A program made the position numbers and the translations under genes. From Leptidea sinapis (lineage: Eukaryota; Arthropoda; Insecta; Lepidoptera; Pieridae): a DNA stretch of 64,000 nucleotides. Where the stretch lies: the NCBI RefSeq assembly GCF_905404315.1, contig NC_066269.1:13460501-13524500 (forward strand). Direction: 5' to 3'. This document shows positions 48,235 to 60,245 of the stretch, one piece after another (position 1 is the stretch's first letter; each line of letters begins with the position of its first letter). The notes under the pieces were generated by a model that saw nothing but the letters and a program-made list of their open reading frames with translations, did no database searches and was not told the DNA's origin.

Positions 48235-49450
48235 AATTGGTATTGGCCATAAGGCCAACCAACTAGAGGAAAATTATATCAAGAACAATGAGTAGTCAAG
48301 CTATGGATCTGAATTTTGATATCTGAAAAGGCAATGAAGTTCTATACACATAGACAATGCACCTCATACAAAACAATTATTTTTATACTTTTTAGTGCAT
48401 ATTATTTCTATTGTTTTGGAATAGTATCTTTGAAGTCGGTTGATATTTTGTAAATTTTATTTATATATTTCGATTTTTAGTGAATCTGAAGTACACTAAC
48501 TAATAATTCGTCAAAATTTGTGAAGATCTACTAATTTTTGCAGTGCAGCAATGACGTAAGCAAATTGCAATATTTTTACAGACAGTTCTGCCACAGATCG
48601 CACCCTTAATGTAAGTCATTAAGGAGTTCCATTGATCATCACACGACAATTAGTTGACCATAATGACGTTATGGTAGGTGACTCAAATATCCGGATAGCA
48701 TTTAAAAGATTCGGCCTAGTATCATTTATTTGCTCCTAAGAATTGAAGAGTTTCGTTACTTTGTCATGGATCTCATAAGCAGAACCTAACCAAACTATCA
48801 CCAAATTACCTTTGAAGTATATCCTTTCCAATCAAAAAAGAGTTAACGAAATCAGTTGGCGCGATATTGAGTTATTCGTAGATTTGTTGCGCACATATTT
48901 ATAGCCTTAAGACTTTTATGTTTTCTCATGGTTACCAATGTCAGATTTGGACCAAATTACAATGGGACCACACGTGAAGCACCAGATTTCAAATATAATT
49001 AAAAATAATTATCAAAATCGGTTCACCTAGTCGAAACTTCTGAGGTAACAAACATACCGATGAATTGAGAATCTCCTCCTTTTTTGAAGTTGGTTGAAAA
49101 GAGCGACTCTAATGTTTTCATTTCTGACTGTGTCCTTTCATCTGTCCCATTCTGACAAGCGGATCTTCTCTGGGGGCTTGTCAATAATAATACCATATTT
49201 AATGAAAAATATTAATTTTATTAAATTACTTACGCTTTTTGCATATCAATCTTATATAAATGAAATAACCTTACTGATGATAAGTCATACCATTGTTTTT
49301 TGAGTCGTTAATGTATTATTTAAGCACTTTTTATAGCACTCTTAGGTTTGTTGATTGACACACAGCTGACACACGACTAAGTAGAAAAGTGTGCTTACAT
49401 TGTCTTTCAGCACACTTTTGCCGTTCCGTTATCAGACTGGGAATGATATT
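48235..49450 (-). repeat. Inverted copy of the AACCGACTTCAAAAAAGG-type repeat
   Basis: Contains CTCCTCCTTTTTTGAAGTTG, GTTCACCTAGTCGAAACTTC and TGTCCTTTCATCTGTCCCAT, the reverse complement of 29560-30040 with moderate divergence. It flanks the LINE on its 5' side. Confidence 0.55.
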
Positions 49451-49652
49451 ATGTATAGAACGTCATTGAAATAAGGCCATAACGATTACAGTTTTGATAA
49501 CAAAACATGGCTGCCAGTTTATATGTACCACAGACTAGGGATGGATCTGTATGTACTATCAACATATTATTTGAATCGTGACTTACCATTTTCCTATAGT
49601 CATAATAAACAAGTAGGTTGAGATTCGCTTTAACATACATATCCTAAGTAAC

Positions 49653-49776
49653 TATTATCATTTCATTAGACACTAACAGCACAGTGACAGTCTACCAATT
49701 ATTGTTTTACCATCTTTTTGTGGAAATTCACACAATCTATTTATCATAAACGGTCAGTGTCTAATGAAATGATAAC
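49653..49776. mobile_element. Small MITE with 22-bp inverted termini
   Basis: The left end TTATCATTTCATTAGACACT and the right end AGTGTCTAATGAAATGATAA are perfect inverted repeats around an approximately 80-bp core. It could be a Tc1-related derivative, since a decayed Tc1-type transposase lies next to it. Confidence 0.7.
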
Positions 49777-49829
49777 AGATTCGTTATAGCGCTCGTGTTA
49801 TCGCAATAATACTGAAGTGGTGATCCTTT

Positions 49830-50400
49830 GTTATTTTTTATATTTTAATAAATACTGATCCCGAGGCCATGAGGTTCCGTTCCAAAAAAAAAGAGTTTTT
49901 GTTGATCGCCAAGCACTAGGAATGGCGAAAAATATTATATACAGCCAGCAGCTCAATTGCTTCTTTAGTTCTCTCCTTAGTTTCTGTTGTCCCAACATCC
50001 CATATTTGAACCATCTCACCCCACAAATTGATTAATTATATTAAGATCTGGGGACTTTGTCGGCCATGGAATAAGAGTAAATTCAATTTCATGCTGGGCA
50101 AAGCAATTTGAGACAATTCTGGGAATATGCACCCAACAGTTTTCTTGATCATAGGAGAATGCTGGCACTTCTTCACGTTCCAAACGAATCGACATAGTTC
50201 ATAGCGTTATGATGAGTTTAGTATAATAATTAAAAATATATACAAAAAATTCAACAAGTTCGCTTACACTTCCAGCATGTATCCAGGCCCACATGTTACC
50301 AGAAATTAAGCCAGAAGAATGATTGGGAACTACGTGACCTTCTGTTGAAGAGAGTGAAATGATTTTTCTAAAAGAATTAGGATTATGGACTAAATTCATT
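49830..50400 (-). mobile_element. Decayed Tc1-like transposase
   Basis: In order on the minus strand: EGHVVPNHSSGLISGNMWAW, IHAGSVSELVEF, then QENCWVHIPRIVSNCFAQHE, FTLIPWPTKSPDLN and VGTTETKERTKEAIELLAVY, with frameshifts and stops between. The pattern follows Tc1-type catalytic domains (D...CxVH...WPxKSPDLN). Confidence 0.6.
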
Positions 50401-50564
50401 AAAATTCATTCATTTAAACATAACCGCTTTATCTATCATAAAAATAATAAATATCATAATTTAACATATCTGGTGCAGAGATAACAAAGGGTCCAATTGC
50501 ATAATGCATTGATCATTGATCAGTAATAACGCATTTTTATTCATATCACAGAGTACTTTGATTC

Positions 50565-50586
50565 AACACACACACACACACAGCAA
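50565..50586. repeat. (CA)n microsatellite
   Basis: Short CACACACACACACAC run followed by GCAACACAATAGGG. Confidence 0.8.
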
Positions 50587-50929
50587 CACAATAGGGAAGA
50601 ATACCTAACTGTTTTTATGGTTTTAAAAGAATTATTAGCAAAGTGGGTCATAAATCAATTTAGACGATGGTACCGTGCGTTCAAAGTTATTTTACCTCTA
50701 GTTGTTAGGTCAGAAGGGCAATGCTAATAAATAACTACAGCTACTACGCTTGCATTTGAGTCATGCAAGTGCAGTGCAGTGTTGTGGCAGTGCAGACGTA
50801 TTCCACTTATCTTCACTGTAGATACTTCACTGCACGAATTCTGCATGCAACCATAAAATCAAATTTAATTTCTAAGTAACTAATGAATAATCGCTCGAAA
50901 AGAGATATGAATTATTATATACCAGCGGA

Positions 50930-51240
50930 AGGCGATCCGATGCACATGATGCCGGATAGATTATGGGTCTTTTGCTATGGCTCTACCAGAGGCGGGTAAA
51001 ATCTCTTTGAGTACCGCTGACATATTCTAGGTTACGGGTGGGGGTGATGGGCTTCGGTTCTCAACATTAACATATGCAAAACATAGCGGCACTAGGTCGC
51101 TACTTCACGCTGGTATTCTGTGCGAATGTGGTAATTAACCTGGACGAGTCTGGCCCGTTCCTGCTGACGTCATAAGACGGCAGCGTGTTCGTCTCCCATA
51201 TGTTCTGACGGTTTAATTAAAATTGATTTTATATTGATTG
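50930..51240 (+). repeat. GC-richer repeat-like segment upstream of an RTE fragment
   Basis: The stretch with GGCGATCCGATGCACATGAT, GGTCGCTACTTCACGCTGGT and TAATTAACCTGGACGAGTCT is compositionally unlike its surroundings and looks like an interspersed repeat I have seen in Lepidoptera. I cannot assign a class. It may be a separate element next to the RTE RT at 51397-52440. Confidence 0.35.
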
Positions 51241-51396
51241 TTGGTAGCAAATATGGCCGTATAATAATCTTAATATTTCACAAGTATTGATATAATAGAT
51301 TGATGATTATTCGCACGAGATTTGTCTATTGGGCAGAGCCAACTGACACAGCTAAAGACGGGTGACGGCTAGGTCGTTTCGTCTAAACTCGAACTT

Positions 51397-52440
51397 TTGA
51401 GGGAAGTTGAGAAGTTATACACGTCCGCACGGACACCTGTTACCAACAAGGCTGAAGACCTAAGAGCCAAATTAACCCGACACTATACCGAAGATATCCC
51501 AGACGTCAGCCTGTACGAGATTTGTATCCTAAAACAGCGTACAAACAACAAGGCGTCGGGTAATGATGGAATTACAGCTGAGCTTCTGAGACCTGGTGGT
51601 ACCCCCGTACTTAAGACCCTCCAGAAACTATTCAATTCCGTCATCCTCGAGGGCAAAACGCCGCAAGCATGGCACAGAAGTATAGTGGTGCTGTTCTTCA
51701 AAAAGGGCGATAAAATGCTTTTGTAGAACTATAGGCCCATATCACTTCTGAGCCATGTATATAAGCTGTTTTCTAGGGTTATCACGAATCGTCTCGTGCG
51801 CAGGCTCGATGACTTCCAGCCTGCCGAACAAGCCGGATTCCGAAAAGGCTTCAGCACCATAGACCACATATATAAAGTATAAACAGCCACTATGCTTGGC
51901 GTGGACCATGAGAAAGCCTTTGATTCGATCGAAACCTGGGCGGTGCTTCAGTCTCTCCAGAGGTGCCACATTGATTACCGATATATCGAAGCGTTGAAGT
52001 GTTTGTATAGAAACGCCAGCATGTCAGTCCGTCTCCAGGATCAGATCTCGAAGCCTATTCGACTGCAGCGGGAAATCAGACAAGGCGATGTCATATCGCC
52101 CAAGCTGTTCACCGCTGCGTTAGAAGATGTCTTTAAGCTTCTGGACTGGAACGGACTGGACATCAACATCAACAGCGAATACATCAGCCACCTTCGATTC
52201 GAAGGCGATATCGTTATCATGGCAGAGACCATGGAAGACTTAAGTCATATGCTCGATGGCCTCAATACAGCTTCCCAAGGAGTAAGTCTGAAAATGAACA
52301 TGGATAAGACGAAGATCATGTCAAATGTCCATGTCGCACCTACTCCCATAACAATTGGGAACTGTATTCTCGAAATTGTTGACGAGTACCTACGTCTACC
52401 TCGGACAAACAATTACATTAGCACTGCAGTAAACTTATAG
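51397..52440 (+). mobile_element. RTE-type LINE, reverse transcriptase fragment
   Basis: Encodes KASGNDGITAELLRPGGTPV, YRPISLLSHVYKLFSRVITN, QAGFRKGFSTIDHIYKV, GVDHEKAFDSIETWAVLQSL and REIRQGDVISPKLFTAALED in one frame, broken by TAG near 51724 and TAA near 51881. The catalytic box reads RFEGDIVIM where the family has FADD, so the enzyme is dead. The endonuclease half and C-terminus are absent. Typical RTE order and motifs. Confidence 0.8.
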
Positions 52441-52554
52441 TTTGTTTGTCCCCTCAGAAAAAAAAACTTACATACATTACACAATACATCACCGCACTCG
52501 CCAGCGAGTGTTTCTTCTCATGTTTTCATCTTAATAATTTTATCTTCTTCTTCA

Positions 52555-52810
52555 TTCTCTCTCCTTCCCACAGCCCGTCCGAGGTTCGAGCCTCCTTAGG
52601 AGACGCCCCGCGACTGTTGTTGCGTAGTTTTTGCAACCTCCAAGGCACACGTCCTATGTCGCTGTAAAAGCCTTCAGAGCTGACAGCATAGAGGAGGTTT
52701 TTAGTGGATAGGGTATTTGGGTCGAGGCCGACATATGGGCCCCGTTTCGGGGTTTTCAATACGTAAAAGTATTTACCTCCTCTAAAAAAAAGCGTTCGGT
52801 TTACCATTTG
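52555..52810 (+). repeat. LINE-like 3' segment, GC-richer
   Basis: Contains GGAGACGCCCCGCGACTGTT, GGCACACGTCCTATGTCGCT and CGACATATGGGCCCCGTTTC. I recall this as a recurrent lepidopteran retrotransposon 3' region, class uncertain. No intact frame. Confidence 0.4.
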
Positions 52811-53149
52811 GTAAATAATGTTTATACAACAACTCACATAACTTTTACACTCCATAATTTAAACTTAATACCAATATCAAACATTGCTGCAAGCTGTATT
52901 TTTATAGAACAGCAAAGGGGGATTCTCCAAAATGGCAAGAACCTCGGCTCAGCTGTACGCTGTTATTGAAATATCCAAGGACTTAGAACATACTAGCGTA
53001 TAGAAGAACTGGCAGCCCGAGAATGCGTCACCAATTTTGATATGTGAATGTGTGCGTTAGCTAGTGGCTGACTGTTCACGACGACTTCTCAATCAAATTC
53101 TGTTACAGTCACGCTTAATTCGCTAACCTTCTGTATCTTGATACTCATA

Positions 53150-53455
53150 GTCTAGCACAGGATGCCAGCAAGACTATGGGTACCACAACGGCGCCTATGT
53201 CTACCGTGAAGCAGTTATGTGTAAAGATTACTGTGTTTCAGTCTGAAGGGCGCCGTAGCTAGTGTAATTACTCGGCAAATGAGACTTAACATCTTATGTC
53301 TCAAGGTGACGGGCGCCATTGTAGTGCCGCTCAGAATTTTTGGGTTTTTCAAGTATCCTGAGCGGCACTGCATTGTAATGGGCGTATCAAATACTATGAA
53401 CTGAACGTCTTGCTCGTCTCCTCCCTTATAATTTTCATAAAAAAAAACCATAAAA
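53150..53455 (-). mobile_element. Hairpin repeat family A
   Basis: Minus strand from GGGAGGAGACGAGCAAGACG through the stem GTGCCGCTCAGGATACTTG / AAATTCTGAGCGGCAC to CATCCTGTGCTAGAC. Same order as at 7130-7405. Confidence 0.6.
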
Positions 53456-53829
53456 GATGTTCCTCTCCCTCGCACGCTTTGTTTGTCTATACGATATTAT
53501 ATTGTAAGTCTATAAATAATAATAAATATATCATTATTGTGACATACGCGCTAGCTGCATATACATTTTACTTATATACCTAATCCTAATTCATAATATT
53601 AAAATTAATTAACATCACGCTAAGATTAATTTATTATACAATAATTTTATTGTGATGAGTTACATAAAAATATTTTTAAATAAAATTAAATGAGACAGTA
53701 TACAGCTGGATCACTAGTTTCATCATCGCCAGATAAAAAACAGATTTAAAATAAACAAAAAAATCAAATATTATTTTTATTGTGCATTTAATTAGTAAAT
53801 ACGGAACTGCGCTCCAGCACTGACATTTC

Positions 53830-54010
53830 TGATGTGGGAGATAAAACCACCAGGCTAATGTGGATCTGGACTGGGTATGTATGTGGGACGCACACAGACC
53901 AATGGGCACAGGTCGTCACGCATTGGGTGCCTCGGTACGGGTAAAAACATGGAGTGATACAGGGGAGGCCTTTGCCCAGCCAGGGGTCCCTTAGGCTAAT
54001 AAAAAAATAG
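53830..54010 (+). mobile_element. RTE-type LINE 3' end with A-run
   Basis: Contains ACCAATGGGCACAGGTCGTC and CAGGGGAGGCCTTTGCCCAG and ends in AATAAAAAAATAG. This is the 3' tip of an RTE-like element (GEAFAQ peptide remnant). Confidence 0.5.
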
Positions 54011-54299
54011 TACCTTAATAAATGTTGATATATTTATTAGACGTTGATTTCATGGCAGGTGTACCATTCATAACAGAAAAATTTGTGATTGAAAATAAAC
54101 AGACAATCTTGCTTCTATTCAACAGAAGATGGCGCTAATTGAAGCTGATATGAAAGGTTAGAGCGCGCTATATATATTTATTGCCTATAAATAGAATCAA
54201 ATTTTTCGATATTTTTGAACTAAGTAGGATTCCACCTGCTGCTAAATTAAATAAAAACAACAAATTTGATTTTCCTTTGATGTGTCCATACATAATTTC

Positions 54300-54475
54300 T
54301 ATGAGAGAATTTATTGACGGTTTGACAGTTCTGCTGTGAAACAATTTCATTACGACAGCAGGGTGCATATCTTACGAAGTAATTTTTGATGTTATGATAT
54401 ATTATTGACAGATTCCTTTAAAAACAATATTATATTTATTATACAACAGAACAACGTCTGTCGGGTCAGCTAGTT
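54300..54475 (-). repeat. Dispersed repeat, inverted CTAGCTGACCCGACAGACG copy
   Basis: Reads on the minus strand from CTAGCTGACCCGACAGACGT through GTTTCACAGCAGAACTGTCA; related to 15082-15345. Confidence 0.55.
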
Positions 54476-55089
54476 ACAAATAAATGTCAAAGCTAACACT
54501 ATCTGAATATCTGTACTAGCACTTACAACTTACTTTACTTGGCCTTACCTAAACAAATTGTTTTTAGAATTTAATTTATTTTGTTGATTCATCATCACCA
54601 TTAATAATTCAATTATACTTTATAGAAGATAAACAATTATAATAAATTAATAATTATTGAGTTTTTAACTTTTTAGTTTTTAATTTTTACCTGTTCTTTC
54701 TTGGAATGGAATGAAGTCCATAGAGTAACTTTTGAACGAAGAGACAGCAGATCAATCTAACTGTGCCCCAAAAATTATCTCATAAAAATATTCATACAGA
54801 ATTGAAATTAGAAAGAATAAATATCATATTATATAATAAAAGCCTACACTATACTAGCACTTTGCTTGGCTTCACCTAACAAATGCCTTATTATTAAATT
54901 TTTATTTATTTTGTTGATTGATTATTAAATCTATATTTTACAGAAGTTCAACAATTAAAAATATTATTGCATTTTTAACTTCTTAGTTTTTTACTTGTTC
55001 TTGGCAGCAGAACAGTCAAACTTGACTCTGTGCGCCAAAATTGATATCATAGAAATATTCATACAGAATTAAAATTTGAAATAAAAAAT

Positions 55090-55245
55090 AATAAGGGTCA
55101 CGAATCGAAATAAAAAAGTATCTTATCTCTCAAGTTGGATCAAACTGCTCACAGTTAGAAAAAAATTATTACAATCTGTTGAGTAACTTAGGAGTTCATC
55201 GCAAACAACGGACACGAAATTTTTATACGTATAATATATATCTAA
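55090..55245 (+). repeat. Dispersed repeat fragment
   Basis: Contains CTTATCTCTCAAGTTGGATC and CAACGGACACGAAATTTTTA, matching the interior of 4484-4930. Confidence 0.45.
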
Positions 55246-55654
55246 CATAAAGATTTAGGCTGTATGCAGGTCCTCCTCTCGTCATATTGATCGCCGGTCG
55301 ATGTTAATAGAACTCTTACAATAAATCACAATGCTGGACAATTTCCAGGTGACCCTAACTAAGAACTAGCTAAGATTTTGTGCGTATATACTATGTTTTT
55401 TACTTGAATTGTGACTGATTGATTGAGCGTACTTGATTGGATTCTGAAATTGGAATAAATAAATATATTTAAAGTGTTAACTCTTATATTACTAGGAGGT
55501 GTACCAGTTTCTGATTGCATTGTCCATGAACAGACATCCAAATAATTTTAAAACAAATTTTTTAGCTTCGCATCACTAATTATGTAATGAACAGATACGA
55601 TAATATTATGATTTTTTATGCAAAAGCTATATTGCTGCCACTTATGTATACTAA

Positions 55655-55965
55655 TATTAAAAAGAGCAAAAATTTGATTGTTTGCTTGTTTGCATAGAAT
55701 AGGCTCCGAAACTATTCAACCTATTTATAAAATTATTTCACTGCTGGGAAGCTAAATTATCCCCGGGTGACTTTGGCTATATTATACTTTAAGAAAAAAA
55801 AATGTACTACGACTTTGAAGAACACATCATTGATTACAAAATGTATGGCGAGAGCATATTATGTCAGAAGTGTTCTTTTGTTTAAAAACTTAATTGAAAT
55901 GCCGCTACTTCGTGCTGAGTCCTGTGTGTACGCGGACAAAGTCGCGGGGCATCAGCTAGTCATTC
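55655..55965 (-). repeat. Dispersed repeat ending ATCAGCTAGT
   Basis: Contains TAGGCTCCGAAACTATTCAA and CGGACAAAGTCGCGGGGCAT and then CAGCTAGT, a common lepidopteran repeat related to the CTAGCTGA families. No coding region. Confidence 0.5.
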
Positions 55966-56042
55966 ATTAATCTATATTTAAAATAGTGCCTTAGTATAAT
56001 TTATATTGAGTACTGTAGAAAAAAATATCGTTGTTAAACTCC

Positions 56043-57469
56043 TCAATTTATTTTCTCTTGTCAAGATCAATATTTTTTCTAACTAAATAATGTTTTATTA
56101 TTATTACCCTAAATCACTCCCCCCCCCTTTCCACTTCCCGACCTCAGATCGCACGTAATTTATTATTAACGGAATGCATTAACGCGGCGCTGCGCAGCGC
56201 TGCACTGCGCGGCATTAAGCGTCAAAATATTATTTCAACCAATTTGTATGGAACATGTCGCACCAGAGCGGCGCTGCACTGCGCGTCGCGGCAGAGTTGC
56301 CTCCGAGAGAATATTTTGACGCGCAGTGCAGCGACGCTCAGTGCGACACAGCAGGCGGCTCGTCGCTTCAGTATGCATACTGTTAATTGTTAATTTGATA
56401 GAATTTTGTCTTATAATTTAATTAATTTCAATAACTAAATAAAAATAATTTGATTATTAATTTTATTAGTTTAATTTAATAAATTAATAATTTTATTGTA
56501 TTCATTTATATTGGATGCATACCATTACAAACTAATTTATTTTGTATATTCCAGCCATTGTAATGTAATACTCTATTGATTGAAAAGAGTGGCCGTTGTG
56601 TTTCTTCATTCTTGTATGTTCTTTTCAAGAGCTCTACTTTTTCCGAAACATTATGGTAGATTCAGTACTTTAAAAGAAATATTTATAGTGACGATTGAAA
56701 AGCGCTGAGTTTAAGCCTAATTGAAAAAAGATTTTTTGACCTTGAAATCTTTTTTTTTTCTCATTCGTTAATAGGTTCTTCTTCTGCACACAATAAAGAA
56801 ATAATGACCTAATCCTCGTCACTATCGCTCATCTTGTAATGTTGCTCGCACGCAAACTGAATAGACCGACCATTGCCTGGTCAGGGGGCCTACTCCTAAA
56901 ATCGATATTCGATACATCGTGGCATTAGTCGTGTCGAATCCTACTCTTAGTTACATCGTATTCAATGTCGAAACGATGATTGAACGAACGAAACATTATT
57001 CGATATTATCGGTCCTAACCCTACTCTTAATTGAAAATGTCAGAGACGAATATTCGAATTTCACAATTAATCAAACGTCACTTTTACGATAATCTCAACG
57101 ACACCTTCTAGGCTGTCGATGCTAATATCGTTTCAAGTTGTATAGATATATTTGCCATAGAATACTTACTACTTTAATACATACTTAATAAATATTATTG
57201 AAATAATTATATGTGATTTACTATTCAACAGGATTTTGTTACTACTTAGTCATTTAAGTCATTTTGTTGATCGTTTATGCGTAGAAATAATGCAAGTGGC
57301 TGCCTGAGAAATAGGAAGTCGACGAAAAGGGTTGAGTTACTTTTTTTTACATTTTATTATCCTCGAGTTTTGCATTATTTATTCAATTTTAAATGGTTAT
57401 ATTATATTCATTACATATTCATTATTTAGTTAGAAAAAATATTGATCTTGACAAAAGAAAATAAATTGA
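56043..57469. repeat. 49-bp inverted repeat bracketing the left foldback arm
   Basis: The sequence 56043-56091 (TCAATTTATTTTCTCTTGTC...ACTAAATAAT) is the reverse complement of 57421-57469 with one mismatch. It brackets the left arm of the large inverted repeat and is not present beside the right arm. Confidence 0.75.
56170..57418 (-). mobile_element. Left arm of large inverted repeat (possible Harbinger relic)
   Basis: About 1.25 kb, nearly identical in reverse complement to 60246-61479. The outer end is CGGAATGCATTAACGCGGC followed by GC-rich palindromic motifs. On the minus strand a start at 56832 gives MSDSDED, then a TAG, then VIISLLCAEEEPINE. This resembles the acidic N-terminus of PIF/Harbinger transposases as I recall them. 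The rest of the transposase is decayed or deleted. The Harbinger label is tentative; the repeat itself is certain. Confidence 0.6.
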
Positions 57470-57914
57470 AACTCCTCAATTATTATTTTTTTGTGTACGT
57501 GGTGACCTAAAATATAGATATAATATGTATGTAAGTGATTAAGAAAATGTACTGATACTCATCTTATTGGAGCAATAAATAAATAGTTTTTTATAATTAT
57601 ATAGTAATTAAGCAGAACACAGTATATAATATGTATAGGTTATGGTTAAGGTATTTATTCTCATAAACAATTATTACAATTCAATTACACGAGAACTTAA
57701 AATCTAACTATGTTATATTTAGTATTCACATAGGCTGAAAAACCTACAAAACAAGATGGTAAATACACAATAATATATTAATAGTAAGTGCTGATCAAAG
57801 TATTATATATAAGATCCGGAACACTCGTAAATTTAAAAAAAATGCATAGTTTTTTTAATTGTTTTATTATAGTCAACTTTGTAATAGTATTTCCAGTATA
57901 TTTAGATTATAACA

Positions 57915-59078
57915 TTATTCCATGAAATTACATTTAAGGCCGAAACGCATTACAGGATGGAGGAGGAAGCTGGAGGGCCACTTGCACAAGGTCTCGGGAA
58001 GCCCAAATGATGGAAGTTTTGAGAAGAGCGCCTTGTGCCATACACGATCAAAGGCCTTCGCTATATCCAGGCTAACTGCCAGACCTTCCCCCTTGCTTTC
58101 AATAGCCGCCGCCCATCTATGTGTTAGGTATACCAGAAGATCACCTGCCGACCGTCCATGGCGAAAGCCGTACTGTCGGTCGTTGATCAACTGGTGACCC
58201 TCTAGGTATACTAAAAGCTGGCGGCTAATTATGCTCTCCATGATTTTGGAGAGCAGGGAGGTGATAGCAATAGGCCTGTAGTTCGCCGGATCCGAACTGT
58301 CTCCTTTTTTTTGGATCGGATGGACAAGGGCTGACTTCCATGAGTCAGGGACTACGCCTTTGGAATAAGCGTGCCGGAATAAACGCGTTAGCACCGGCGT
58401 CAACTCAGGGGCACACGTTCTAAGCACGTTTGGAGAAATGCCATCCGGTCCGCTCGACTTCCTGACGTCCAACGAAAACAGAGCTCGCCTAACAGTTTTC
58501 TGTCTGAACTGTACTTCAGGCATAGAGCTCTGACACCGCGGGAGCTCGGCTTTCTCTTTTGCCGTATGGGCCAGGGTGTCATTCCTCATGTGCAACGGCG
58601 GCATGGACGGCTGGTTGAAGTTACCAAGAGAAGCTTTCGACAACGACCAGAACTTGCGTGTTCCGGTCGGGTAACTGGAAAGCTGCTCGCCGATTTTGAC
58701 AATGTGCTTAGACTTCTCACAGGCGATTTGCCGCTTAAAAAATCTGGAGGCACGGTTATATTTCCTCTTAAGAACTTTGCAGTTCGGATCCTTTGTGCCC
58801 AGCGCCGTAACCCAAGTTCGATACGCCTGTTTTTTGCAGTCAGATGCTGCTTTAACTGACGCATCGAACCAGGGCTGTGATCTGCCACCGATCGGTACTA
58901 CAGAGCTTGGTATAAAAATATCCATGCCCTGCAGTATCACATCGGCTACTGCAACGGCGCAGGCACTAGGATCATCCGAAGGGAAACGAACCTTGCCCCA
59001 ACGGTAGGATGCAAAAAAGGAACGCATCCTATCCCAATCTGCTGACTTGTAGTGCCAAACTACTCGCAAAATCGACAA
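57915..59078 (-). mobile_element. Jockey-type LINE, 5' half of reverse transcriptase
   Basis: An open frame of 387 codons on the minus strand carries the pre-RT linker and the first RT blocks: VRKSSGPDGISPNVLRTCAP, PANYRPIAITSLLSKIMESI, NDRQYGFRHGRSAGDLLVYL and AVSLDIAKAFDRVWHKALFS. It then breaks off before the FADD block. It lies in the spacer of the large inverted repeat. The 3' boundary sequence resembles that at 32460-32480, so it is the same family as the numerous C-terminal fragments in the window. Confidence 0.75.
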
Positions 59079-59183
59079 CGATACATTCGGAACGATACGT
59101 TAATACTTCGAATATATCGCAACTACCCCACTCTAAGAAATGTTCGAATTCCTCATCGTTTATCGTTACCATAGACTAATATT

Positions 59184-60212
59184 TTGATTTTTTTACGATT
59201 TAGTATGAATGAAATATGTTCAAACCTAAACATTATCTGTGCTACGTCGCTGTTAAGTGTCAAAAGTCAAAACATAGTTAAGGACCATGCCACAAACTGG
59301 ATCTGGATATTCAAACGCCTACGTAACGTCTGTGATATCAAACTTATTAAGTATATATATACATCTCTGATACAATCTATCCTTCTATATTGTATAAGAA
59401 TCTGGGAAGGTACTTTTAAAACTCAATTTTTAAGCATAGAACGAGCACAGAGAGCAATAATTAAATATATGCTAAGCAAAAATCGTCTGTATGATACCAC
59501 AAAATTATATGAAGATGCGGACCTTTTATCCGTAAGAAAATTATATATATTGCAATGCATACTAAAATACACATAAGTAAATCTATAGATCCTTTGATTT
59601 TCAATAAACGTAAAAAAAAATACAGTAGTTAAATGTAAATTTACTAAAACTAAATTTGTGTCTAAACAATTTAATGCACAGGCTACTAAATTATACAATA
59701 CCGCAAATAAAATCTTAAATATACACAAAATTAATAATTAATTTTGTTGTAATTATAGTATAGTATATTATATGAATAGATAATTAAATTTCGCTTGCTG
59801 TAATTTGCTTGTTATCTAAATATCGTACTTTAAACATTTTACTATTATATAAATATTCGTAAAACTACAAATTACCTTAATTCATAGTTACAGTGGTCGC
59901 ACATTCTTGAGACGATGACAAGTGTTTTGTGTAGGTATATTATTTACAAGTTTAGTGTGAGCCACGCAAATATTAATCTACCTTCAATATTGAAACAATT
60001 TTTAATTTGTTTATTTTATACCTAAGATTGGTTTATTTAAGTATAATTTATGTTTTTGTTAAATGTGTAAGCATTCTTATCCGTTGGAAAGAGCGGTCTT
60101 CCCTAACACAGGTTCTGCGAACTTAAAAGGGAAGTCCTTCAAATACTATTTACTAAAATGCTAAATAAATAAATTTTTGATTTGATTTTGATTTTTTGGT
60201 TGATTTGATTGG
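59184..60212 (+). mobile_element. LINE fragment: RT C-terminus and 3' end
   Basis: Encodes NWIWIFKRLRNVCDIKLIKY, IYTSLIQSILLYCIRIWEGT and SIERAQRAIIKYMLSKNRLY, the thumb and C-terminal region of a CR1/Jockey-superfamily RT. After further decay it ends in a 3' UTR (TCCTTCAAATACTATTTACT) with a TTTGATTTGATTTTGATT tail. Different family from the RT at 57915-59078 and opposite in strand. Confidence 0.65.
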
Positions 60213-60245
60213 GTATCATTAACACATAATGTAAATGTTAAAAAA

